Notes: generated by a model from the sequence alone, not told the origin. A stretch of 6,043 nt of DNA from Sedimentisphaerales bacterium (GCA_030634605.1 DAOWAK010000086.1:1-6043), one strand, 5' to 3'. Shown: positions 1-5,578, counted from the stretch's first letter. Program-made: numbers and translations.

Positions 1-945
1 ATCTCGCGTTTCAAAACGATAATAACCCAACATAAGAAAAACCGTCGTATAGCCCAGACACGCCAGCGCCGCCCCCCCCGAATAAGCAAGTTCCGGATGC
101 AGCAGATAGTTCTGCACACCCCAGGGCAGCACGAATTTGAAATAGATTATCGGTTCCCAGGCTAGTTTGCCCACTACCGAAAACAGTAACACCCCGCCGA
201 TAGTCAGCTTCGCCAACACCAGCGAAAGAAATGGTGAATCAACTGACACTGAGATCAATGAACACAGAGCAATATAGGGTAACATAAGAATCGACAAAGC
301 CAGAAATCCATGCACCGCCCACCCAAAAAGCGCCCCGGCTGAATAAATTCTCAATTTCCCGCCGAGATAAAAAGTAATCGTTGCGATTATAAATGCCATC
401 ACCAGGGTAGAAAAAACCGCGCTGCCCAGGAACCGCCCGAAATAAATATTACTCCGCTCGGTTCTCAACAGCAGATAACGCAGCCCCCGGCTCTGGATAT
501 CGCCGGACACCTGATTAAAAGCCAAAAAAGAAATCGCAAACGGCATCCCAAAAACCATCACCAAAAATATCGCGGAAAGCAAAGCCGGGCGGTCTTTAAT
601 CATAAATTTCGACCAGGGATCACTCGGCACCTGCTGACCAAAGGGCATCATTAAAGATTCCGGGGTAGCGTCTCCCTGCTCTTTGGTACTCAGGACCCAC
701 TCGATAATCGGAAGACCTATTCCTTCGATAGCTTCGTTAATCTCCTGAGGATTGGTTTTACCGGTGAGCTTGATCTGCTGTTCCATCATCTTCTCAACCG
801 GCATGATAATCATCTGGGCAACGCTTAGCCCAAATATTAACGCAATCAACAGATACACCAACCCCGACCCGCTGCGCACCACATAGCGGGTCCAGTACCT
901 GCTCACCAGATTCAAATGACGAAAACTTATTGCCTTCAGGCTCAT
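1..945 (-). CDS. ABC-2-type transporter permease, C-terminus cut by the window edge
   Basis: This is the membrane subunit of an ABC transporter, probably an exporter of the NosY/ABC-2 class; its ATPase partner is not in the window. The frame is open from the ATG at 945 to base 1, giving 315 residues. Hydrophobic segments lie near residues 25-48, 120-143, 176-195, 207-235, 240-258 and 288-308, the six-helix pattern of the family. A loop of about 70 residues follows helix 1. Between helices 2 and 3 is the family's typical cytoplasmic stretch, SGDIQSRGLRYLLLRTERS, followed by GRFLGS (residues 147-175). The last visible residues, YYRFETRD, resemble the usual C-terminal end, so only a few codons are probably missing. 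A GGAG at 956-959 supports the start. The 152-residue membrane protein gene ends 44 bases upstream on the same strand, suggesting cotranscription. The substrate cannot be told. Confidence 0.87.
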   Translation of the reverse strand, partial: MSLKAISFRHLNLVSRYWTRYVVRSGSGLVYLLIALIFGLSVAQMIIMPVEKMMEQQIKLTGKTNPQEINEAIEGIGLPIIEWVLSTKEQGDATPESLMMPFGQQVPSDPWSKFMIKDRPALLSAIFLVMVFGMPFAISFLAFNQVSGDIQSRGLRYLLLRTERSNIYFGRFLGSAVFSTLVMAFIIATITFYLGGKLRIYSAGALFGWAVHGFLALSILMLPYIALCSLISVSVDSPFLSLVLAKLTIGGVLLFSVVGKLAWEPIIYFKFVLPWGVQNYLLHPELAYSGGAALACLGYTTVFLMLGYYRFETRD

Positions 946-989
946 ACAGGTCTTTCTCCGAACACCGACTTAGCTCAAACGATCAACAC

Positions 990-1448
990 TCAATTCACAA
1001 GATCATCCTTGAAGGTAGTGTTAATCAAAAACAGCATAAGCAATGGATAAATCAGGCCGATGATAGTCCCGATATTGAAACCACCTCCCAGTTCGGGATC
1101 GAACATCATTCCGGTTACTATACTACTGGCAATTGACAGAATCGCATAGACGTTGCCGAGGGTGCGCCCCAGAAACTTTTTCTGTTTGATAAAACCGATA
1201 CCGCTAAGCAGCAAAAGTACACTGGAAACCAGCGAAAGAACAACTAGAAATATCATTAAAGGAATCCCCATATTCTTGAGCGCATCGATTTGAGCCCGCT
1301 GGGTTTCATCCATTTGATCGGTAGGAATCATTCCGATTAAGGCAAACATGGCAATCATGCCCAACAGACCGAGAAAACCCCAACCCGAAAAAATAAAATT
1401 CAATACCGCTAATGCAGTCAAACCACCAGGACGTTTTCCTTCACTCAT
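990..1448 (-). CDS. small multi-pass membrane protein of unknown function
   Basis: I do not recognise a characterised family. The 152-residue protein starts with a short basic N-terminus (MSEGKRPGG) and then has hydrophobic stretches near residues 10-40, 61-84, 95-113 and 125-143, so about four membrane helices. A polar loop rich in D, Q and R lies at 43-60, and the C-terminus is short and charged (FKDDLVN). Openings of the RPGGLTALAVLNF type recall uncharacterised planctomycete membrane proteins, which is from memory and not a search. An AAGGA at 1456-1460, seven bases before the ATG, makes the start convincing. It is followed after 44 bases by the permease gene on the same strand, so it may be an accessory part of that transporter or simply share its transcript. 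Confidence 0.8.
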   Translation of the reverse strand: MSEGKRPGGLTALAVLNFIFSGWGFLGLLGMIAMFALIGMIPTDQMDETQRAQIDALKNMGIPLMIFLVVLSLVSSVLLLLSGIGFIKQKKFLGRTLGNVYAILSIASSIVTGMMFDPELGGGFNIGTIIGLIYPLLMLFLINTTFKDDLVN

Positions 1449-1497
1449 AGCAAGGTCCTTTCTCTGAAAATACTTTGTGACCCGAACAGATCACAGA

Positions 1498-1524
1498 ATC
1501 ATACCCTGTATAATAGTCGCACAA
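1498..1524 (-). promoter_or_regulatory. weak promoter candidate for the membrane-protein/permease unit
   Basis: On the minus strand a TATGAT (1498-1503, five of six to the sigma70 -10 consensus) is preceded by TTGTGC (1519-1524) with a short 15-base spacer. Transcription would start near 1491 and give a leader of about 40 bases. An alternative -10, TATTAT, lies slightly upstream. The -35 match is poor, so this is only a plausible site. It sits downstream of the intrinsic terminator of the preceding operon, where a new promoter would be expected. Confidence 0.22.
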
Positions 1525-1540
1525 AAGGCAAAAATATTAC

Positions 1541-1566
1541 AAAAAAAAAACGGCCATTAAGACCGC
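1541..1566 (-). terminator. intrinsic terminator of the ParA-CBM48 operon
   Basis: Read on the minus strand, CGGTC (1561-1565) pairs with GGCCG (1551-1555) around a five-base loop TTAAT, with one G-T pair, and an outer G at 1566 can add a G-T wobble with 1550. Ten T residues follow directly (1541-1550). The hairpin begins about 33 bases after the stop codon of the 570-residue gene, the right place for a Rho-independent terminator of that operon. Confidence 0.72.
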
Positions 1567-1598
1567 AAAAGAAATAAAAAATGGCAAAACCCTCGGGT

Positions 1599-3311
1599 TT
1601 AAACCACCAGCACCGAACTGCCCAACTCGCTCTGCACCAAATGCACCTGCAGAACCTGACACGGAAATTCACTTATCTGCGAACAGCTCTGCCGTAATGT
1701 CTCCACCGCCCCGCCAACCACCAGAATCACCCCCACCTCCTGCGCCCGGTCGATCTTCAACTGCCGACAGTGCGCCACCACCATCTCCATATTCTCCCGC
1801 AGCCACTTCCGCACCCGCAGCGCCACAGACAGCACCTCTGCCTCTCCCGACATCTTCACCGCCAACACTTGCAGCCGACTTCCCCCATCCAGCAAAATCC
1901 GCACCGAACGGTCAAACTCCCCCGGCAAACACAAAGGAACCGCCAACGCCGTCGGCACCACCGCCAACCAACGCGGCAGCCCCAACACCAACTCATCACA
2001 CAAATCTTTATCATCCTGCGGCAACTTATCCACCGCCAATGCTGTCAAAGGTAGCGGGCAGGCCTTAACGGCCTGCCCGCCCGCCACACGTACTCCCACA
2101 TCCACCGACCGACTCGGATACTCTTGAAATTTCTCCTCCATCTCAAAAACTTCCGAATCACTCCTGATTGTGTCAGCTATTTCCTCCACTTCATCCTCCA
2201 ACCGATCTTCCCGACTCGAACTCGCTTTAGCCGATTCTGCCTCCTGCTTATCCACCTTATCCGGCTCATCAGCCGCTTCGTCATCCGTCTTCAATTCCGC
2301 CATACCACGCTGCCCGACAAACTTCAACACTTCCCCCACCGTCGCTTCAACATCATTCGCACGCGCCAGAATTTTTTCGCCGCTCGCCTCCACCGACCCC
2401 GCCGACCACCCCGCCCAGTTCAACTTGATTCCCAAAAATTCCCACGCCGTCTCCGACAACTTACGGTGAACCTCCCTGCCCGCCTGCTCGGTCGTCACTC
2501 CCGTCACAAAAACCGAAACATCCTTATCCTTCCACGCCGCCGGACCCAGCCATTTAATCACTTTGTACGCCCCCAGAATATCATCCGTCTCCTCACTCGC
2601 AAAAACTACCACATGTCGGCTAACTCCCAACAACTCCTCCGCCAGCATCTCCCGCCCAATATCCACCAGCAGCGTATCCGAACGCTCCTGAATAATATCC
2701 AGCCCCTCAAAAATCGTCCCCTCTTCCGCCAAACCAAAATCTTCTTCCGTAAACTCCGGCAATTCCTCCACGCCGCTTCCCCCAAACAGCTCATCCAGCT
2801 CCGCCGAACTAACCAACCTCTCCTCCTGCCCCTGCCCCGAAAATTCCGACAACACTGCCCCCTCACCATTAATCTTTATCCGCCCCACCCATTCATTCTT
2901 CGCCGCCCAATTCCGCGAAAATTCCTTAACCGCACCATTCACATCGCCCGCCAGATGATCCGCCAGCAAAACCACCGCTGACATCACCCGCTTCCGCCGC
3001 CGAACAAATTCACCCGAACCAGCTAAATCCCCCACATCATCCCCGCCCGAATCCATACCCTCCTCGCCACAACAATCACCCGGACAAATCTCCATCGCCT
3101 CACCAGAAACCAACTCCTCATTGAAGTCCACCCCATTACCAACCTCAGAATCTGCTTTACCCCCACCCCCTTCAACACATTCATTCTCCAACCGCTGCCC
3201 CGGCCCCCGACGCATCGGCTGCTCCGACCCAACTCCCGACGATTGCGATAAATAAAATTGAACTACCGATTCTATTCCGCGACGTTGTTCTTCCGGTAAC
3301 CTTTGTGACAT
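1599..3311 (-). CDS. hypothetical protein with a degenerate MinD/FlhG-like core, second gene of the ParA-CBM48 operon
   Basis: The function is unknown. The 570 residues divide into: a short basic amphipathic start (4-22); a low-complexity Gly/Glu/Asp/Cys stretch (24-105); a folded core (about 108-332); an acidic, charged linker (340-395); and a second folded domain (about 403-570). The core follows the order of a MinD/FlhG-type P-loop fold: a first strand at 110-117 and helix at 125-136, a Walker-B-like strand TLLVDIG (213-219), a strand HVVVFASEETDDILGAYKVI (233-252), then VFVTGV (267-272) and a REVHRKLSETAWEFLGIKL helix and strand (279-297). No GKGGxGKT motif is present; ADHLAGDVNGA occupies its place, so ATP hydrolysis is unlikely. 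The start lies eight bases after the parA-like stop and has only a weak Shine-Dalgarno (GAGG at 3327-3330, about 15 bases away), suggesting translational coupling. An intrinsic terminator follows. The MinD-like assignment is inferred from pattern, not from a search. Confidence 0.82.
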   Translation of the reverse strand: MSQRLPEEQRRGIESVVQFYLSQSSGVGSEQPMRRGPGQRLENECVEGGGGKADSEVGNGVDFNEELVSGEAMEICPGDCCGEEGMDSGGDDVGDLAGSGEFVRRRKRVMSAVVLLADHLAGDVNGAVKEFSRNWAAKNEWVGRIKINGEGAVLSEFSGQGQEERLVSSAELDELFGGSGVEELPEFTEEDFGLAEEGTIFEGLDIIQERSDTLLVDIGREMLAEELLGVSRHVVVFASEETDDILGAYKVIKWLGPAAWKDKDVSVFVTGVTTEQAGREVHRKLSETAWEFLGIKLNWAGWSAGSVEASGEKILARANDVEATVGEVLKFVGQRGMAELKTDDEAADEPDKVDKQEAESAKASSSREDRLEDEVEEIADTIRSDSEVFEMEEKFQEYPSRSVDVGVRVAGGQAVKACPLPLTALAVDKLPQDDKDLCDELVLGLPRWLAVVPTALAVPLCLPGEFDRSVRILLDGGSRLQVLAVKMSGEAEVLSVALRVRKWLRENMEMVVAHCRQLKIDRAQEVGVILVVGGAVETLRQSCSQISEFPCQVLQVHLVQSELGSSVLVV

Positions 3312-3319
3312 CCAACTAT

Positions 3320-4534
3320 TTACTTAACCTCTACTACTGAGTTGTGCTCACCAAACGGATTCTCCTCCGTCACCTCGTTATAAGGATCCTGCTGCCAACG
3401 CCCATCCACCACATAGCGATATTTATACCGCCCCGACTCCATAGGCATCGCAACCCGCCAATCACCCATCTGCGATTCTCCCGACAGCGGCGTCTTCTGC
3501 GGATCCCAACCATTAAAATCGCCCGCAATCTGAACCTGCTCAGCCTTCGGATACAACGCCACAAACTCCACCATCCCCTGCTGCTGACGTACACCATAAA
3601 AACTATCGATCTTCTCCTGCACCGTCGCCTTGCTCATCTTCTTCAGCTGGGCCTCCGTCTTGGAGCCCACCATCTCGCTGGCCTCCGACACCAACTCATC
3701 CGCCGACCGACTCATCTGCTCCAGTTGAACCTGAACGCTTTCCAGCCCCATCGACACCTGCTGCTCCTGCTCCGACTCAATTATCGTCCGCGCCAACGCC
3801 ATAAAATCCCGCATCCCCTTGCTCGCCGGATCGTATTCACTTATCGCCTGACCAAAACTGGCCGCTTCCTTCAGCTTCGTATTAAAATTGATTATCGTCT
3901 TGAACATAAACTGACCGAACTGCTTCTTCATCTCGCTCAGCACTTCCCGCGCCAGCTTCGTCCGGACATCATACATCGTCGCCAGCACCCGAACATCAAT
4001 CTCCTGCTGACACTGCTTCTTCAAAACCTCCAGCGTCTCCATCTGACGCGACAGACCATGCAACGCAAAATATCCCGTCTCCACCGGAATCACCACTTCA
4101 TCCGCCGCCCGCAACGCGTTAAACGTCAACAACCCCACACTCGGCGGACAATCGATCAGCACATAATCATACCCGCCCGCTTCCTGCTCCAGTACATACT
4201 TCAAACATTCTTCCCGACGATCCTGCCCCGACAACTGAGGCTCCAACGCCGCCAATTCTATCCCCGACGGGGCCAGATCAAAATTCTGCGCAATCTGCCA
4301 TACAATATTTTTCAGCTCCGTCTTCGTCTGGGAATGCGCTGATATCAACACATCATATACATTACGCTCGATCTGTTCTTCCGGAACCGCCAGCCCCACC
4401 GCGCAATGCGATTGCGGATCCATATCCACCAGCAGCGTCCGCTTCCCCTGCGTCGCCAGACATGCCGACAGATTCGTAACCACCGTGGTCTTACCACAAC
4501 CACCTTTTTGGTTGATAATAGCGATACAGCGCAT
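3320..4534 (-). CDS. ParA/Soj-family ATPase fused to a C-terminal CBM48 glycogen-binding module
   Basis: The 404-residue protein has a ParA/MinD ATPase domain at about 1-252. It carries the deviant Walker A KGGCGKTT (10-17, signature Lys10), LLVDMDPQ (34-41) and Walker B YVLIDCPP (124-131). The FKTIINFNTKLKEA (211-224) and later SEYDPASKG (232-240) stretches are typical of chromosomal-type ParA, and no N-terminal helix-turn-helix is present. A Gln/Glu/Ser-rich, probably helical linker (253-315) joins a CBM48/AMPK-beta-type module (about 319-404) with IAGDFNGWDP (336-345), YKYRYVVDGRWQQDP (370-384) and a final HNSVVEV (397-403). By my alignment to rat AMPK beta1, contacts W100, K126, W133 and N150 correspond to W343, R373, W380 and N398. 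The start is fixed by GAGGTGA at 4538-4544. No parB or evident parS is nearby. ParA proteins are usually 250-300 residues long, so the extension is the unusual part. Confidence 0.95.
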   Translation of the reverse strand: MRCIAIINQKGGCGKTTVVTNLSACLATQGKRTLLVDMDPQSHCAVGLAVPEEQIERNVYDVLISAHSQTKTELKNIVWQIAQNFDLAPSGIELAALEPQLSGQDRREECLKYVLEQEAGGYDYVLIDCPPSVGLLTFNALRAADEVVIPVETGYFALHGLSRQMETLEVLKKQCQQEIDVRVLATMYDVRTKLAREVLSEMKKQFGQFMFKTIINFNTKLKEAASFGQAISEYDPASKGMRDFMALARTIIESEQEQQVSMGLESVQVQLEQMSRSADELVSEASEMVGSKTEAQLKKMSKATVQEKIDSFYGVRQQQGMVEFVALYPKAEQVQIAGDFNGWDPQKTPLSGESQMGDWRVAMPMESGRYKYRYVVDGRWQQDPYNEVTEENPFGEHNSVVEVK

Positions 4535-4820
4535 AAATCACCTCATTCTGACCCCGGCCAAAACAAACCCCGCGTTCAAAATTATTGTTAGGGTCGAATC
4601 AATGCTCTCCACTTCTTTTATTACCCGATTTCCGCTTCTACTGCTGACCGAAAGACCGCTTTCCAACATCGCCCAGATCCGCCGGCAATACCAAATTCTT
4701 CTCCCTTTTCATAAACCTCGTACCACCATTCCAATTCCCCAATCCCGCTTAAAATAACAGGTTACGAAAAATCCTTACACCTCTTCTCCTAATCTAAAAT
4801 TCGGTCATTCCCTCTATATA

Positions 4821-4848
4821 ACTTTACTATTTTATCGTACTGAATCAA
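4821..4848 (-). promoter_or_regulatory. weak promoter candidate for the ParA-CBM48 operon
   Basis: On the minus strand TTGATT (4843-4848, four of six to TTGACA) and TAAAGT (4821-4826, four of six to TATAAT) are separated by 16 bases in an AT-rich patch. Transcription would begin near 4814 and give a leader of about 280 bases. Nothing better appears closer to the start codon. The -35 element lies directly inside a GTACTG/CAGTAC inverted repeat, which would suit regulation. Each element alone is weak. Confidence 0.22.
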
Positions 4849-4868
4849 ATTTATCCCCCTAACAGTAC
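4837..4868. repeat. GTACTG-N20-CAGTAC inverted repeat
   Basis: GTACTG at 4837-4842 and its exact complement CAGTAC at 4863-4868 enclose 20 bases. The half-sites flank the -35 element of the weak promoter candidate for the ParA-CBM48 operon. This could be a protein-binding site, with centres 26 bp (about two and a half helical turns) apart. A six-base repeat at this distance can also arise by chance. Confidence 0.3.
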
Positions 4869-5040
4869 TAATAATCGCCTCTCACAACCGCCCCAACCCA
4901 CCACCTACCAAAACCCAACCACTCCTGGGTTGCTTAACTACCTATATCCCAACACTTTACGACACCCCACCCTCTCGACATTCTCTAAAGACCACCACTG
5001 CCCCCACAAAACACTTACCTCCCCAAACCAATTTCTCCCC

Positions 5041-5067
5041 AAAAAATATCACAACCACCCCTGTTGT
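5041..5067 (-). terminator. weak intrinsic terminator candidate after the 82-residue gene
   Basis: On the minus strand ACAAC (complement of 5063-5067) pairs with GTTGT (complement of 5051-5055) across a seven-base loop. GATA and then six T residues (5041-5046) follow. The stem has only two G-C pairs and lies about 80 bases past the stop codon at 5147, so termination would be inefficient. If it does not work, transcripts of the 82-residue gene would run on toward the ParA-CBM48 operon. Confidence 0.28.
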
Positions 5068-5146
5068 TAACTGCCGCCATCTGTTCAGCACAGCACCTCT
5101 GCCCCCGCATTCAGCGGTCAACACACGAATAAAGCTTTGCGCGAAA

Positions 5147-5395
5147 CTACTTTTTCTCGACAAGCTGCTCAAGCAGTTTCGCTACATCAACCTGGTTCTT
5201 GGCAATCTGTTTCTGCCGCTGCCACAGAATAATAATTCCAAACGCGGTAAAAATCGACAGCATAACCGCGATTTTCAGCCCCCAGACGGGTACATCTTTG
5301 AGCACCTCGTAAATCTTGTCAATTTTGTCAATCTTGTCAATCTTTTCTGTGGTTCCCTCTGACACCTGAGCCAGCATCATACCTAAATTTTGCAT
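5147..5395 (-). CDS. small single-pass membrane protein with flanking helical segments
   Basis: I do not recognise this 82-residue protein. Residues 14-33 form a charged helix with the perfect three-residue repeat KIDKIDKIDKI (18-28), encoded by a 9-bp tandem repeat. Residues about 36-58 (VPVWGLKI through IIILWQR) are one membrane helix. The tail 59-82 is Lys/Gln/Glu-rich with leucines and valines spaced like a short coiled coil (VDVAKLLEQLVEKK). The positive charges after the helix suggest the C-terminus stays in the cytoplasm. The start is well supported: GGAGG at 5405-5409 lies nine bases before the ATG, and a sigma70-like promoter is at 5465-5493. The gene appears to stand alone, divergent from ribD. 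Size and layout resemble small membrane anchors or scaffold proteins, but no function can be assigned. Confidence 0.78.
   Translation of the reverse strand: MQNLGMMLAQVSEGTTEKIDKIDKIDKIYEVLKDVPVWGLKIAVMLSIFTAFGIIILWQRQKQIAKNQVDVAKLLEQLVEKK
5313..5348. repeat. 9-bp tandem repeat inside the 82-residue gene
   Basis: On the plus strand the unit ATCTTGTCA occurs at 5313-5321 and 5331-5339, with a one-base variant ATTTTGTCA at 5322-5330 and a decayed partial unit ATCTTTTCT at 5340-5348. Read on the minus strand each unit encodes the tripeptide Lys-Ile-Asp. Because the unit is nine bases, copy changes keep the frame and would lengthen or shorten the helix by three residues. Confidence 0.85.
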
Positions 5396-5464
5396 AATCT
5401 AACGCCTCCAGAATTCGGATGAGTTTCAAAAAGACCACTGATTCATCTGATAACAACCAGGATC

Positions 5465-5493
5465 ATTCTAGCGATAATGAACGACCTCGGCAA
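5465..5493 (-). promoter_or_regulatory. sigma70-like promoter of the 82-residue membrane protein gene
   Basis: On the minus strand TTGCCG (5488-5493) is followed by exactly 17 bases and then TAGAAT (5465-5470), matching the -35 consensus at four of six positions and the -10 at five of six. Transcription would start near 5458, leaving a leader of about 60 bases that ends with the strong GGAGG ribosome site. The -35 box contains one of the GGCAA/TTGCC half-sites of this control region. Confidence 0.55.
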
Positions 5494-5551
5494 GGCCAAT
5501 AAACCAATACGGCAAATGAATTTACAATTGCCGGCAGATGAAACTGGCAAT
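5489..5551. repeat. four GGCAA/TTGCC half-sites between the two divergent promoters
   Basis: GGCAA occurs at 5489-5493, 5511-5515 and 5546-5550, and its complement TTGCC at 5528-5532. The middle pair forms the perfect inverted repeat CGGCAA-N12-TTGCCG (5510-5533), and the last pair forms ATTGCC-N13-GGCAAT (5527-5551). The first copy overlaps the -35 box of the leftward promoter and the last overlaps the -35 box of the rightward ribD promoter. This arrangement would suit a regulator acting on both genes. No known binding motif is recognised. Confidence 0.4.
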
Positions 5552-5572
5552 CCGCCGTGATTTTCTTATAAT
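5544..5572 (+). promoter_or_regulatory. sigma70-like promoter of ribD with start point at the initiation codon
   Basis: CTGGCA (5544-5549, four of six to TTGACA), a 17-base spacer and a perfect TATAAT (5567-5572) precede the gene. The usual start point, about seven bases after the -10 box, is 5579, the A of the ribD ATG. That predicts a leaderless mRNA, in line with the absence of a Shine-Dalgarno sequence before this ATG. Confidence 0.62.
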
Positions 5573-5578
5573 TCAGCC

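Larger units (their letters stand above)
4535..5146. other. 612-bp gene-free, strongly strand-biased region upstream of the ParA-CBM48 operon
   Basis: I find no ORF here with a ribosome site, plausible composition or family resemblance. The most striking property is base skew: in 4861-5100 I count 101 C and 18 G on the plus strand. The minus strand, which is the sense strand of the downstream operon, is therefore full of GG, GGG and GGGG runs, enough for two-layer G-quadruplexes but without a canonical four-run G3 motif having short loops. The part nearest the operon (4535-4860) is more AT-rich and would hold its promoter and leader. A weak hairpin at 5041-5067 and an AACCCA/TGGGTT inverted repeat (4912-4917, 4926-4931) are also present. 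It could be a long 5' leader, a non-coding RNA or decayed sequence. Confidence 0.6.

Noticed and set aside
1476..1495. TGTGA-N10-TCACA inverted repeat resembling a CRP/FNR-type site.
   Set aside because: Those regulators need a six-base (CRP) or four-base (FNR) spacer between such arms; ten bases does not fit, and five-base arms are common by chance.
2124..2981. A 285-codon open frame on the plus strand opposite the 570-residue gene.
   Set aside because: It is a product of base bias: the plus strand is so poor in G that TAG and TGA are rare. Its translation is an implausible mix rich in Arg, Pro, Leu and His, without a ribosome site or family resemblance.
3344..4342. A 332-codon open frame on the plus strand opposite the ParA-CBM48 gene.
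   Set aside because: It lies wholly inside a clear ParA gene in antisense, with a low-complexity Leu/Arg/His translation. It is a shadow frame.
4636..4711. A possible 24-residue leader peptide on the minus strand (ATG at 4711, starting MKREKNLVLPADLG).
   Set aside because: The GAGG before it is only three bases from the ATG, too close for a normal ribosome site, and no attenuator-like structure follows.
4485..4757. A 90-codon open frame on the plus strand across the start of the ParA-CBM48 gene.
   Set aside because: It overlaps the conserved Walker A coding region in antisense, and its translation resembles no protein family.
4535..5146. A search for parS-type centromere palindromes near the ParA gene.
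   Set aside because: No 16-bp TGTTCCACGTGGAACA-like palindrome or array of repeated sites was seen here or elsewhere in the window, so a classical ParABS locus is not supported.
4957..5172. A 71-codon open frame on the minus strand overlapping the end of the 82-residue gene.
   Set aside because: It has no ribosome site, overlaps a better gene, and its Gly/Val/Arg-rich translation simply reflects the G-rich strand.
5396..5578. A possible FMN riboswitch upstream of ribD.
   Set aside because: The promoter places the transcription start at the ATG, leaving no leader, and no RFN-element-like conserved segments are visible.
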